DNA of 64,000 bases. Source: Prorocentrum cordatum. Taxonomy: Eukaryota > Sar > Dinophyceae > Prorocentrales > Prorocentraceae. Below, piece by piece: positions 12,001-20,474 of the stretch. A model generated the notes under the pieces. The model had not been told where the DNA came from, did not search any database, and worked only from the letters and a program-made list of their open reading frames with translations. Every line of letters starts with the position of its first letter. Within the stretch, counting starts at the first letter, position 1. The translations under genes were made by a program, and so were the position numbers. The stretch is from assembly GCA_963575745.1 (NCBI GenBank), contig CAUYUJ010011525.1:1-64000 (forward strand), given 5' to 3'.

Positions 12001-13172
12001 AAGACGCCCCGGCAGGGGGTGAACCTGGCGTGGGAGCCGATGTCCACGATCGCCTCGGAATCCAAGGCAGCATACTCTTTACAATGAACTTCTCCAGGTT
12101 GATCTCTACAAACCAGGTTGCGGCACAGGTGAATGGAACGGCCTTCGAGCGACTCCAGCTTCTGACGGAGTGCGCGTGAGCTGGCCCCCTTCACGCCCAG
12201 GTAGTCTATCCAGAGGCCCTTCCGGTCGATCCGCTTGGGCTCCGAAAGGTCGATCTTCAACCGGGCCACGTGGTCGTCGATCTTGATCAGCACGTCGTTA
12301 GGTCGCCTCCCAGTCCCACGACCCTTCACCTTCTTGCTGTAGTACTCCGTGGTCGTGGCTGGTCCGGTCTCTGGCCCCATCCAATTGATCTGGGTAAGGG
12401 CAGGCGGAGCCGGCGGCAGGTACCTTTCGGCATCTGCATCGCCAGGCTCCCGCCGGCGGCACTTGGTGCACCGCGCCAGTAGACCGATCAGCCAGAGGGC
12501 GGCTGCGCAGGGGGCCAGTAGGGCACGACAGATGTGAGTGAGGAAAGCCAGCACCGCCAGGAAAGCCAAGAAGATGAACGCCCATGCCACGGCAGGCCAA
12601 GCGGCTCCGAAGACCGTCAGGCCCAGCTTCTCGAGAGCATAGAAGAACCATCCACCATCCTTGGTCAGCCAGCCTGTCTCGGCATGGGTGGAGAAGGCGC
12701 TCCCAAGGCTGTCGAGCTTCTCGTAGGCGACCCCGCCCATGCCACTCAGGCGCCAGGCCCAGGTGCCCTCACGGAGTGGCTTCAATCCCAGCGCCCAGAC
12801 ACCCCAGCCGCCCACCCAGGACTCCTCGCTGCCCGGGTCCTTGGTGGGGTCGCTGCCATTGTCGACTCCTCCGGCGGCCTGGGCTGGGGGCGGGGGCGGC
12901 GCTCCCGGCGGCCCACTGTCGGGCGGCGCCTGGGGGCTGCCTGCATCCCAACCCTCCTCCTTGTGCTCGCCGATCTCCATGCCGTACTCGGAGTCGTCGT
13001 AGTACGGCACGGTGCACCCGAACGGGGCCTCCTGGGCCGCAGCCGGGTGGCCCCAACTGGCGCGGGCGACAGCGGAGCTGAGGGGCCCGCGCCAGTCGTA
13101 GGCGGCTGCGCTGGTGACCAGCGCGGCCAGCCCGCGTGCCGCGCCTGCCGGCGCCGGGCGCCGGGCAGCCAT
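5664..13172 (-). CDS. Large first ORF of the DIRS-like element: membrane segments, Gag-like region, CCCH finger, C5-MTase-like domain
   Basis: This is a 2502-residue ORF starting at an ATG (13172). The N-terminus is Pro/Gly-rich. Hydrophobic stretches at about residues 182-212 and 215-236, and again near 390-420, are each followed by Cys/Arg-rich clusters, so they look like membrane anchors. Residues ~1070-1380 are helix-rich and precede a CCCH-type finger (residues ~1455-1475), the usual capsid then nucleic-acid-binding order of Gag. Residues ~1975-2160 hold a methyltransferase-like domain: motif I REIFAGTGNW, motif IV APTCTTHS with the expected catalytic Cys (~2051), motif VI MLENTAS with Glu (~2106), then a CEWGLG...KLTFW block. 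The C-terminal ~100 residues become Arg/Glu repetitive in the stretch that overlaps the next ORF, so the true product probably changes frame before the stop. Gag is inferred from position; the CCCH and MTase calls rest on motifs. Confidence 0.75.
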   Translation of the reverse strand: MAARRPAPAGAARGLAALVTSAAAYDWRGPLSSAVARASWGHPAAAQEAPFGCTVPYYDDSEYGMEIGEHKEEGWDAGSPQAPPDSGPPGAPPPPPAQAAGGVDNGSDPTKDPGSEESWVGGWGVWALGLKPLREGTWAWRLSGMGGVAYEKLDSLGSAFSTHAETGWLTKDGGWFFYALEKLGLTVFGAAWPAVAWAFIFLAFLAVLAFLTHICRALLAPCAAALWLIGLLARCTKCRRREPGDADAERYLPPAPPALTQINWMGPETGPATTTEYYSKKVKGRGTGRRPNDVLIKIDDHVARLKIDLSEPKRIDRKGLWIDYLGVKGASSRALRQKLESLEGRSIHLCRNLVCRDQPGEVHCKEYAALDSEAIVDIGSHARFTPCRGVFLLWRTVADLGRGIWKVTVFLYCILSCGCSFCCRRRRRRKTGAAEPGVAGGIAEVLDQESESEVEAEDKPCEAVRVGIVLRGGARPLAPDGCRGAAEAKPTTLLFEDGQASDLPPPSDGRNSFAHLCAHHAQVYRASRCRDKCSQVTCYRQAVGNAEGVPLCLLHLGGEAGRAVQAAAAVQGRGFFSNLGLRRRTVRSRSPRAREQGIPVNAAPPADGVRGPEGHRGQAAPGQHRREASASPRGPSVGVRFEAPPSPRVPLPRDASPAPDEETEQGDPLVLRVRVHWAAGPQWIIFLGKSRPGGGPTGDGSTTVVDVEEPHCKDYSAEGQENVCFTLKTAGIEYAPVASDQGRLPAGYLEELLYHPPLGAEEMGIGVHGVVVSSTMWEKLRPWNGVPVGGKTKRIGRPQWAQLRARGDLLACRHPAGTSGGAPGVPQPTPDELDTQLKKHWARLDRSSSPKPPFGVGWGLGEEGDLASSVPRRSSRSPAGKDREEENAGEAMLGLYLAAHEEGSDDASALQSVAAGYDEDITVVLGHLIKYTRRLMRSSGTEERAKYQAHIDRWERKLERVRAEKDEGVNPPLASGLLKLDAERKPDASQEPSQPGVPPGLDAATSAPPLPPPATPPGVRVPGATRLSPPGLMPGLVPNLGQMFTNRSAYGHGGLVKTPGQPDRRYAAGAGEGEPSAAFSTYAQVLQNGQEQQHLDNMRLLQAVDSLRRSGEEEKVAQRGTLGAFGRAEELGVYLARGCDTLDVEVCGALTGRELFHGLKRACEHAMHAMQAVSWPTTVTNRMAYGIAAFCWGGRDRKDLAEWSISVADFPHCKAEVFDAYTVPTTCKLEPRPRHPVVFSQWVRQAENAITVFGLVYGRMHEPERRRALETLRLAYEEDDVAFPADYVYSLWEELAATWCEQLREKRREVCRILGLTSPRREDIKTIALAPAGPSGSAWLTFPNVCDLDAPDGYYQVVCVPRQARRLQRFPHQNLHAGPSRTPKAGKADEHAPADQEAPAGAGPGTGKAGAAVKKAAATKRPAARAYPAGKALTPSEIGRSVKHAPRDKNGKVICWDACTWAGCPKAAGTCAHSHEAIKGLGSLDWTVQAQLIRRGGLKSGAKVDPASVDGRVAQLRAQAKAEADSKRAGGGAGEGPGASAGGSRAGGSPAVWSPPAAFDEIQTTALEEELRQAVQGPEEDWLLDAHANAPAVEGTSETTHPAALERWNIIEKILESGTLVTLGDISDYLHSHALARLARASSEGISLSLEEVLLEATRDGGPTLAEEAGRALDKLGSKAGRSSAQDLSIGGASWGEEAWVGRGKLTVQDQEWDYLDFQDELQPDEEMRTRLGLKEGDAELRQCLVLHIAAALLWKDKEPDAPAVKALAAQLRRELWDGATTASAALGDAPPFVSPREAELRMHCHDVQHPHHDKDFRCISVFPLSALNTTTVRVWRINHWNQLEIDSVLPTQTSEREVHVMIHRGHMRVLRPPVVGGQSPNKRGRAFGEILKTWTLAGKPVRELLTVGWEMYLESEEVAGPVIPSRPHPCMHCKRMQQAQLPTREGAVGNQELEEEDFSGLAPLLRRPAFAWGIRTREIFAGTGNWTKAMREAGLQTAPSVEYFQDPLAQTGPQEERDILDPQVRERLLLDAGAAPGPDEANVYQLAPTCTTHSAWCLKNGGTRTFEHPDGDGTVQAEIDSNIMTDFAADLCERLDANDREWMLENTASDGRYPKIWDRARIRQLQKRTGARIISVAMCEWGLGPPEEPAKRHRKLTFWMVSKGLYPWALSLARRCTNQHERVALEGPLPYDLTQAQIDHYNSSKLSLSQSEQKDILSLTDRLALAGVQAQGLAADTKTLETPQLGPELLRPLNDLVGKLGPVNFHWSRVEPRTGKAFEDLPEGAVALYYGRDRADNFVAKISHRSPPCLHGGGRIPSGAPPLAKALREELSTFGFQVGQRGLRRTRYAGQYPTRLCAAWAEVVKAAGAGAPPAKLLKKLEPIVTTRAGDKMAAGAGDGVHLAEPPPPFRFQDVPVTEKEAEEDHPAELRGLREQRQEERRVETQQGEKEGSRPRSATTGPWRRWRRRRTWGRRRRRRGGRGREGAAQEGQEVQASRAASR
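6690..7250 (-). other. First C5-methyltransferase-like domain (motifs I-VIII)
   Basis: Motif I (FAGTGNWTKAMREAG) is at ~7240-7195, motif IV (APTCTTHS) has the candidate nucleophile Cys codon at 7022-7020, and motif VI (LENTAS) has its Glu codon at 6857-6855. A CEWG...KLTFW block lies near 6760-6690. This is the pattern of C5-cytosine methyltransferase-like domains. No convincing target-recognition end (motifs IX-X) follows in this ORF, whereas the second segment downstream has exactly those motifs. Confidence 0.68.
8749..8810 (-). other. CCCH-type zinc finger in the Gag-like region
   Basis: CWDACTWAGC, six residues, then CAHSH gives Cys-x8-Cys-x6-Cys-x3-His, close to the CCCH class. It follows the helical Gag-like region, where retroelements usually place a nucleic-acid-binding knuckle. 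RNA binding is inferred from the class. Confidence 0.55.
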
Positions 13173-13345
13173 GGCACGCGCGCTTCCGGGCGCCGCGGGC
13201 GCCCAGACCTCCTGAGGTCGGCTCCAGGGCTTTGAGCCCCGAAGGCTTGAGCGGGAGAGAGGAAAAGGGGAAGGGCAAGCAGAGGCAGGAGCAGGGAGAG
13301 GAGAAACCCAAGCCGACTGGGGAGGGCGGGGTCCAACCGTTTAGG
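13173..13345. other. Leader region upstream of the element's first ATG; nothing recognised
   Basis: Lies between the ORF1 ATG and the 101-bp tandem array. It is polypurine on the plus strand from 13250 to 13330. No spliced-leader match or terminal repeat was recognised. Confidence 0.4.
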
Positions 13346-14425
13346 TCAAACAACTAAGCGCCTCATTCCGCTGGACCCACCAGCAGCCCTCGAAAGTGGC
13401 GACAGCTTCGCAGATCGCAGCCCTCCACGGACGGCGAGGTCTCGCTCAGATCTGCGCGGTGCTTCACTCCGGTGGACCCACCAGCAGCCTTCGAAAGTGG
13501 CGACAGCTTCGCAGATCGCAGCCCTCCCCCCCAGGGACGGCGAGGTCTCGCTCAGATCTGCGCGGTGCCTCACTCCGCTGCTGGACCCACCAGCAGCCTT
13601 CGAAAGTGGCGACAGCTTCGCAGATCGCAGCCGTCCAGGGACGGCGCGGTCTCGCTCAGATCTGCGCGGTGCCTCACTCCGCTGGGCCCACCAGCAGCTT
13701 TCGAAAGTGGCGACAGTTTCGCAGATCGCACCCCTCCCCCCAGGGACGGCGAGGTCTCGCTCAGATCTGCGCGGCGCCTCATTCCGCTGGACCTACCAGC
13801 AGCCCTCGAAAGTGGCGACAGCTTCGCAGATCGCAGCCCCCCACGGACGGCGCGGTCTCGCTCAGATCTGCGCGGTGCCTCCCTCCGCTGGACCCACGAG
13901 CAGCCCTCGAAAGTGGACAGTTTCGCAGATCTCAGCCCCCCAGGGACGGCGAGGTCTCGCTCAGATCTGCGCGGCGCCTCATTCCGCTGGACCCACCAGC
14001 AGCCCTCGAAAGTGGCCACACTTTCGCAGATCGCAGCCCCCTCCAGGGACGGCGAGGTCTCGCTTAGATTTGCGCGGTGCCTCACTTCGCTGGACCCACC
14101 AGCAGCTTTCGAAAGTGGCGACAGCTTCGCAGATCGCAGCCCCCCAGGGACGGCGAGGTCTCGCTTAGATTTGCGCGGTGCCTCACTTCGCTGGACCCAC
14201 CAGCAGCTTTCGAAAGTGGCGACAGCTTCGCAGATCGCAGCCCCCCACGGACGGCGAGGTCTCGCTCAGATCTGCGCGGTGCCTCACTCCGCTGGGCCCA
14301 CCAGCAGCCCTCGAAAGCGGCGACAGTTTCGCAGATCGCAGGTCTCGCTCAGATCTGCGCGGTGCCTCACTCCGCTGGACCCACCAGCAGCCTTCGAACG
14401 TGGCGACAGTTTCGCAGATCTCGCG
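13346..14425. repeat. ~101-bp tandem repeat array, 11 copies
   Basis: The block CGAAAGTGG recurs at 13391, 13492, 13601, 13702, 13807, 13908, 14007, 14110, 14211 and a variant at 14312 and 14395. Spacing is 99-109 bp, with a shortened last unit of 83 bp. Each unit holds a BglII-like CAGATCTGCGCGG, CACCAGCAGC, and TTCGCAGATCGCAG. The array directly abuts the 5' side of the DIRS-like element, so it could be part of that element or its landing site. ORFs here are a by-product of the repeat. Confidence 0.9.
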
Positions 14426-14579
14426 GGAGAGAAGAGGCCGGCAGGAGGAGGCGGGAGGAGGAGGGACGCGACCACAGTTTCAAAACGAAAACCCAACCAA
14501 GGAGGGCTGGGAAAAACCAAAAACACGTATTTCCCTAGGTGGTCGAAGTATTTTGACATTTGCTTCGTTTCGGCCTTCC
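14426..14579. other. Low-complexity linker, no gene
   Basis: GGAG-rich stretch followed by an A-rich stretch. The A-rich part includes a CGTATTT core that recurs beside other 10/11-bp blocks, as at 16395-16445. Confidence 0.4.
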
Positions 14580-14880
14580 GACGGCCCGATACGGCCCAAG
14601 AGCCCCCAAAGATCGCCCAAGGATCGCCCAAGAGGCCTCCAAGATGGCCCCAGAACGCCCCAAGAGGCTCCCAAGACGGTCCAGGAGCCTATTAAGACGC
14701 CCAAGATGGCCTCCAAGACGGCCCTCGAGCATTCCAAGAGGGCCCCAAGTCGGCTCAGAGAGGCCCCCAAAACGGCTTCCGACGGCGTCGGACGGGCCAG
14801 GAGCCCACCAAGACGGCCGAAGATGGCCCTAAGATGGCCCAAGACGGCCCAAGAGGCCTCCAAGAGGGCCTCTGCCACAT
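14580..14880 (+). repeat. 10/11-bp quasi-repeat block (CCAAGAnGGCC orientation)
   Basis: Degenerate units of 10 or 11 bp starting CCAAGA and ending in GGCC follow one another for about 300 bp. The same motif recurs at many other places in the window. No gene is supported here. Confidence 0.75.
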
Positions 14881-15143
14881 AGTCGCTTCCACAAAGGCAA
14901 CCGCGGCGGTGATTTGCAGTAGGCATCTTCGATCGGGAACGTGAACCGAGAACCCGAGATCTTCGCCCCAGGAGACCCCAGGAGGGGTCAAGAGGTCCAT
15001 AAGAAGCTTGGCGACAGATCACCTGTCGACTGGTCGATGAGAGCGGAGGAGGAGGAATGAGGAAGAGGCAGGAGGAAACAGAGAATGTTGACTTCATTAT
15101 TCATGACCGCCATGTTGTCTCAATACGGTCAGCACTCGACCAG

Positions 15144-15184
15144 CTAGAACCTCAGCGCGCGCGAAGCGCGCGCGATGGTTCTAG
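15144..15184. repeat. Foldback hairpin, copy 1
   Basis: Perfect arms CTAGAACC and GGTTCTAG enclose a GCGCGCGC / GAA / GCGCGCGC inner hairpin. It is one of seven copies in the window and stands alone rather than at a duplicated block. Confidence 0.85.
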
Positions 15185-15900
15185 TTACATTTCTGTTGGC
15201 GACGTCGGACCTCAGGGTCTGGACGCCCTTTCATGGGCCAAGTGACGGTTCAAGCACTATTCGGGATGAAACGCCGATTCCCAGGACGCCGAAACGGGGT
15301 CCAGACCTCTGGGAGGCCACGCTAGGAAAATAGCACGACGTGGATGCGGTAGTGGCACGTGGGTTCGTGTCGTGCCTGCGCGGCAGCGACCCCGCCGCGT
15401 ACGATCGAGGTTGAATGCTGCCAGGTGCCTAGAGTCGGCCAGTATGGAACGACTTGGCGATCAAAAATCCACCTCTCGTTCTCGAGGCTGGACGACCCGC
15501 ACGGTGTCAGGAGCCAGCGCCTGGGTCGTCACGATTCGAGCCTTGCGTGAAGCAGGGGCGCTCCAAGATACGGTCGGGAAGGTTTGCATGGCGTGTCGCT
15601 ACGCTGGTTCTGGCCCGCTTTCGCGCCATACGCCATGCACTTCCGAGCCATCAGGCGTCCACGCCCGGAGCCTTCCCGAGCCTCCGTCCCCGTGGAGCGG
15701 AGCGCCACGCGTCGACCACAAACCAAACGCCTCCCAGATGGGGTCCGAGTAGATTGGGTCGGAGGAACGCGCCGCATCGCCGATGCATCTACAATGCGGC
15801 TCGCTGAATTTTCGCCATGCCGGCGTCGCCGATACATCGTCGATGCATCTCCGATGCTTCGGCGATACGGTGCACTCCTCCGACCCAATTTGCTCAGACC
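15185..15900. other. Non-coding stretch with dispersed repeats
   Basis: No supported gene. 15545-15720 contains a segment (GGCGTGTCGCTACGCTGGTT, later GGAGCGGAGCGCCACGCG) related to 25860-26000 and 26430-26620. 15770-15875 is built of GATGCATC / GCCGATGC pieces, repeated at 50315-50450. Confidence 0.5.
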
Positions 15901-15959
15901 CAATCTAGGACGCCTCTGCAGCCCCTGTTTCGGTTCAGGGGGTCCCACGCTCCTGCTCA

Positions 15960-16205
15960 GGTTCCTGCTGCTTCCTTTCTTGCTGCGATCCCTCATTATC
16001 CTCTCCCTCCTCTTCCTCCTCCTCCTCCTCCTCATCCTCCTTTTTCCTCTTCCTCCTCCTCCTCTTCCTGCTCTCCTCCTCCTGCGCCTCATCCTCTTCC
16101 TCCTCTTCCTCCTGCTTCCACTCCTCCTCCTCCTCCTCCTCCTCCTCCTCCTCCTCCTCCTCCTCCTCCTCCTCCTCCTCCTCCTCCTCCTCCTCCTCCC
16201 CCGGA
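15960..16205. repeat. CTC/TCC-rich microsatellite
   Basis: CTCCTC runs are nearly pure from about 16120 to 16200. The reading frames give polymeric Leu, Pro or Glu and are not treated as genes. Confidence 0.9.
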
Positions 16206-16309
16206 GGGTTCCTGGCGCCTCCTCTGAGCTTCCCCGGGCGCTCCTGGGGCCTCCAGATATATTCCAAGAGGGTCACGGACGGGCCAAGATGGTTTCTGGA
16301 AAGCCTAGG

Positions 16310-16725
16310 GTGGCTTGAAGACGGCCCGAAAGGCCCCAAAGATGGCTCCAATAGGACCACCAAAGGGCCCCAAGAGGCAAACATCGTCCCATTCCTTCTT
16401 GGGGAAACGTGTATTTGTCGCATGCTGTTTTTGTTCGGTCTTCGCATCGCAGCATGCAAGACGGCCCAAGAGGCCCCCAGGAGGGCCCCAAGACGGCCAA
16501 AGAGGGCTTCAAGACGGCCCCAGAGGCGCCCAAGACGGCCCAACCACGCCCCAAGTGGGCCCCGACAGGGGCCCAAGAGCGGAAATTCGAACTGTAGGTT
16601 CGAGCTTCTCGCCCCAAGAGGATCCCCAAGACCCCCAGGAGGCTCCCAAGAGGCCCCCAAGAGACCAAAATATGCCCCAAGGACGCCCGCACGAGTCGCC
16701 AAGAGGCCCCCAACAGGCAAGCCCA
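16310..16725 (+). repeat. 10/11-bp quasi-repeat block
   Basis: Between 16455 and 16560 successive AAGA/AAGT starts are 10 or 11 bp apart for about ten units, with GGCC-rich DNA between. A non-repetitive core (16390-16450) interrupts the block. Confidence 0.75.
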
Positions 16726-16765
16726 AGACGGTACAATACCGACCCAAGAGGACCGAGCACCTTCC

Positions 16766-16800
16766 CTAACCCCCCCCCCCCCCACACACACACACACACC
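16766..16800. repeat. Poly-C followed by (CA)n
   Basis: About 12 C residues lead directly into eight CA units. Confidence 0.9.
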
Positions 16801-16995
16801 AAATGGCTTCATGACATCCCTGGTGAGGCGAATCTCAAACACCCGACGAACTTGTGGGGTACCCCCCACGGTCTCCCAAGAGAAGCTCCTCTGCTCGGTC
16901 CGCGCTCTTGCGCCCTCAGACCAGGTTGACACCGTTCGTGGCTACCCCCATGCAGGCAGCTGTGAGCTTCTCAGTGGCCGAGGCTTGCCAGAATG

Positions 16996-18610
16996 CTAGA
17001 ACCCAAGCTCGCGCGAAGCGCGCGCGTGGCTCTATATGATGAACCCGGCGACCGGGTCCCTGGGCCTGGGGGCGGCCCACTTTTCCCAAACTCCCCCACC
17101 CCGCCCGGCCCGCACGGCGTCAAATCACCGTCCCCGGAGCCGGCAGGCCTTTTTGAGTGGTCCGGGTGGCTCTCCGGACCTCGAGAATCTTCTTCGGCGA
17201 CCCCACAGGACGTGCATAGTCCGCCAAGACAGTTCCAAGACGGCCGAACATGGTCGCAAAAGGGCCCAGGGCCCAAGAGGCCCCCAAGGCGGCCGAAGAA
17301 TGCCCGAAGAGGTTTCCCAGAGGCTTTCCAGGAAGCTTGCGAGAGCCATAAATTGTTGACAAATGATTGGGTTTCGTGTTTTTGGGGCTTTCTCGCCCAG
17401 ATTCTCTAAACAGCATCCGAGACGGCTGACGTGGCCCCCTATTGCTGTTAAGGCGAACAAGGAAGCTCCCAAGAGGGCCCCAAGACTGCCCAGAGTCACC
17501 CCCAGAGGGCCCAAGAGGCCCCCAAGACGAGCCGAAGAAGCCCCGAGGACGGCCCGATGACAGCCCCAGAAAGCGCCCAGACTACCCACGGAGGCATTCA
17601 AAACGGCCTCCGAAGGCATTTGTCGGGCCACGGACGCTCTGAGACAGCCAAGGAGGCCCCCAAGAGATTCCGAGAGGCCCCCAAAGCGCCCTGAAGAGGC
17701 CCCCAATAGCGCCAAATAGGCCTCCAAGATGACCCCAAGAGCTTCCCCAGACGATCCAAAGAGACCCGAAAGAAGCCCCACGCGGGCTTGGACACAATCG
17801 GCACCACGACGACCCACCAGGCTCGTTTGGATGTCCACAGAGCTTCCCAAGTGGCTGAGAAGAGAGTTTAAGACGATCCAAGGGCAACACTGCCCAATGA
17901 ATAGCTTGGATGGCTCAAGAGGCTTTCGCGACGTCCGCGAGAGGTGGCCCAAAAGAGCACCCGTCGTGACATAGCTTGGCGTTTTTTTTTAGGGTGTGCC
18001 CGTGTCGATTCGTCTGAGTTGAATCCGCGGTCTCATTATGTATTCAATTCATGTTCAAGGCATTTGTGCGTGTCTATTTGAGTGCAGCTGTGAGCTGCCC
18101 ACGGGCTGGGGCGTGCTAGAACCTAAGCGCGCGCGCGAAACGCGCGCTACGAGCATCGGAATGAAACGAAGCGAGCTAACGATTAGATTCCAGCTGTTCA
18201 ATGCATTCCTCCTGCAACTCCCCTCGAATCGTAGTCCGATGCGTTCCTGGAGGAGGAGGAGGAGGAGGAGGAGGAGGAGGAGGAGGAGGAGGAGGAGGGG
18301 ACGATGCAAACACGTAAAATCTGGGGAAGCATCCTAAGCCTTTCGACAACGATGCCGTCGACGACGACGACGACAACGACGACGACGACGACGGCGACGG
18401 CTACGGCTACGGCGGCGACGGCGGCCGTTGCAGTGACAACGATGGCGGCGAGAGCGCATTAAATGGCTCGCACCATATAGGAGACATCACTACAGTGGTG
18501 ACTTTGTCAAGGAACTGCGAAAAGCTATGAACTACATGCGTACGTGCACGTAGCAATGAACAAGTCGAAGGCGGGTTTACCTAAGCGCGCGAAGCGTGTG
18601 CGTGTTCCGA
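16996..18610. repeat. Composite duplicated unit, copy 1 (bracketed by hairpins)
   Basis: Hairpins lie at 16996-17035, 18116-18150 and 18581-18608, giving inner segments of about 1.1 and 0.46 kb. The order inside is a GGCGACCGGGTCCCTGGGCC opening, 10/11-bp quasi-repeats, a unique-looking part, hairpin, a TTCAATGCATTCCTCCTGCA block, a GGA microsatellite, CAAACACGTA and a GAC microsatellite. The same order recurs at 20475-22086. No coding frame is supported. Confidence 0.8.
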
Positions 18611-18639
18611 GGGACTAGAGCTCGAAGGCGATTAGTTCC

Positions 18640-18790
18640 AAAGCCGTGTTTCGTTTTTGGGCCACAGGAGCAGAAGAAGGAGGTGAAGAAGGAGGAGGAG
18701 GAACAGAAGAAGAAGGAGGTGAAGAAGGAGGAGGAGGAGGTGGAGGAGGTGAAGAAGGAGGAGGAGGTGAAGAAGGAGGAGGACTCTTCC
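18640..18790. repeat. GAAGAAGGAG-type purine microsatellite
   Basis: Imperfect GAAGGAGGAG repeats. Frames read Lys/Glu polymers and are not considered coding. Confidence 0.85.
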
Positions 18791-19500
18791 TCTCTTCGGA
18801 TCATCCTCGTCTCCTGCCCGAGCGAACCCAACGGCACTGTACAGAACGCCGCCCCTTCGCAACAGAGTCACCTGGCTTTCCGGCCCTCGCCGGCCTGCCA
18901 CAGCTGGTCGACGGAGCTTGAACGTGCCGTTGCCAGGGAAATTCCTCTCCCATCTTGTGGTTTTCAATGCCCCGACGACCCTTTCGGTTAAGCAAAGCCG
19001 CTGCCGTTGTATCATAGTCCACCGGGCAGGCGAACCTCGGATCTGCTCGCGCAACTATCTCTGCTGATGAAGGCAGCAGCTGTGGAGGTTCTGGCCAGGG
19101 TCACGCTGCACACGAAAATTCCTCATCCTCATCCTCGCCCTCATCACATTCCGCTCTCTCGTCATCCCCACCTACCCTCACTGGAGCGCCTGTCCGTGGA
19201 TGGACTGCAGCAACATAACGACGTTATCGTTTCCCAATAACCTGTTTTCTTGGGTCCTCATTTGCAAAGGGCAGTGCCCCGCGTTCCTCCCTCCTCTTAT
19301 TCCTTCCTCTCCTCATCCTCCTTTTCGTGCATCATCGGCATCATCACCATCGCCATGGCCATCAGCATCCGCATCAAGATCTTCATCATCGTCGTCATCA
19401 TCATCACCATTATCATCATAATCATCATCACCCACTATACACGCCTCGTGGCCACAGAAAGCTCCACAGAGGGACTCTGTAGTAGTGTTTGCAGTTCGTA
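18791..19500. other. No gene recognised
   Basis: Mixed-complexity DNA without a sustained coding-like frame. 19300-19440 is an imperfect CAT/ATC microsatellite. Confidence 0.4.
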
Positions 19501-19504
19501 TGTT

Positions 19505-20460
19505 TGACAGCAACCATTTCGGCACACCACTCACGAGGATCGTGGCCCAACAGGGAGCTCCACCGAAAGCCCCATTGGCTGGATTCACATTTGTGACTGC
19601 GCCGATTCCGGCACACCTTTCACGAGGATCGTAGCCCACAGAGGTAGCTCCACCAATAGCAGCAGCGGCAGGGCTCGCATGCGTGACGGCGCCCATGTCG
19701 GCACACCCTCACGAGCATCATGGCCCCATAGGTAGGGAGGTCCAAAGTGGGCCCCGGTGACAGGGTTCGCATGCGTGACGTCGCCCACTTCGGCACACAC
19801 CCCACGAGGATCGTGGCCCCATAGCTGGCTCCACAAAAGGCCCCAGTGGCATGGGTGCGCATGTGTGACGGCGCCAGCACACCCCTCACGAGGATCGTAG
19901 CTTCCGTCGAGAGCCCCACCGCAGGCAACAGTGGAAGGGTGCGCATACCTGACGGCGCCCGTGTCGGCACATTCCTCACAAGGATCGTGGCCTCATTGGG
20001 AGTTCCACCGCAGGCCCCAGCGTTAGGGCTCGCATGCGTGACGGCGTCCATTTCGGCACACCGCTAACGAGGATCGTGGCCCCCTAGGGAGCTCCTCCGA
20101 AAGTCGCATTGGCAGGGTTCGCACGCGTGACGGCGCCCACTTCGGCACACCCCTCACGAGGATCGTAGCTCCCGATGGGAGCTCCGCCGCAGGCCCCAGT
20201 GGCAGAGTTCGCATGCGTGGCGACGTCCATTTCGGCACACCTTCAACGAGGATCGTGGGTCTAGAGGAGCTTCACCGAAGGCGGCATTGGCAGGGTTCGC
20301 ACGCGTGACGGCGCCCATTTCGGCACACCCCTCACGAGGATCGTGGCCGCATAGGGAGCTCACCGCAGGCCCCAAAGCGTGACCGCGCCAGTGTCGGCAC
20401 ATCCCTCACGAGGATCGAGACCCCATAGGGAGCTTCACGAAAGGCGCAATTTGCGGTGCG
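19505..20460 (+). repeat. ~90-bp tandem array, orientation A
   Basis: About eleven units carry TTCGGCACACC, CACGAGGATCGTGGCCCC, a GGGAGCTCC block, GGCAGGGTTCGCATGCGTGA and CGGCGCC. Unit length is 85-95 bp. The same family occurs in the opposite orientation at 23530-25265. Confidence 0.88.
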
Positions 20461-20474
20461 CGTTCCCCAGGCGC

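Larger units (their letters stand above)
1..13172 (-). mobile_element. DIRS-like tyrosine-recombinase retroelement with two C5-methyltransferase-like segments (left part beyond window)
   Basis: Read on the minus strand, the order is: membrane segments, Gag-like region, CCCH finger, methyltransferase-like domain, reverse transcriptase, RNase H, second methyltransferase-like segment, then the N-terminal part of a tyrosine recombinase. RT-RNase H followed by a tyrosine recombinase, with no integrase seen, is the defining layout of DIRS-type elements. Those elements normally carry an adenine methyltransferase after RNase H; here the motifs are those of C5-cytosine methyltransferases. Capture of C5 methyltransferases by dinoflagellate retrotransposons has been reported, so this fits a known trend, although two segments around one RT are unusual. 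Both long ORFs are free of internal stops, so the copy may be young. The terminal repeats and the recombinase catalytic residues would lie left of position 1. No inverted terminal repeat was identified near 13.2-13.35 kb. Confidence 0.8.

Noticed and set aside
19640-20460. Plus-strand 90-bp repeat frames as a repeat protein
   Set aside because: Unit lengths vary by values not divisible by three, so no frame stays open through the array.
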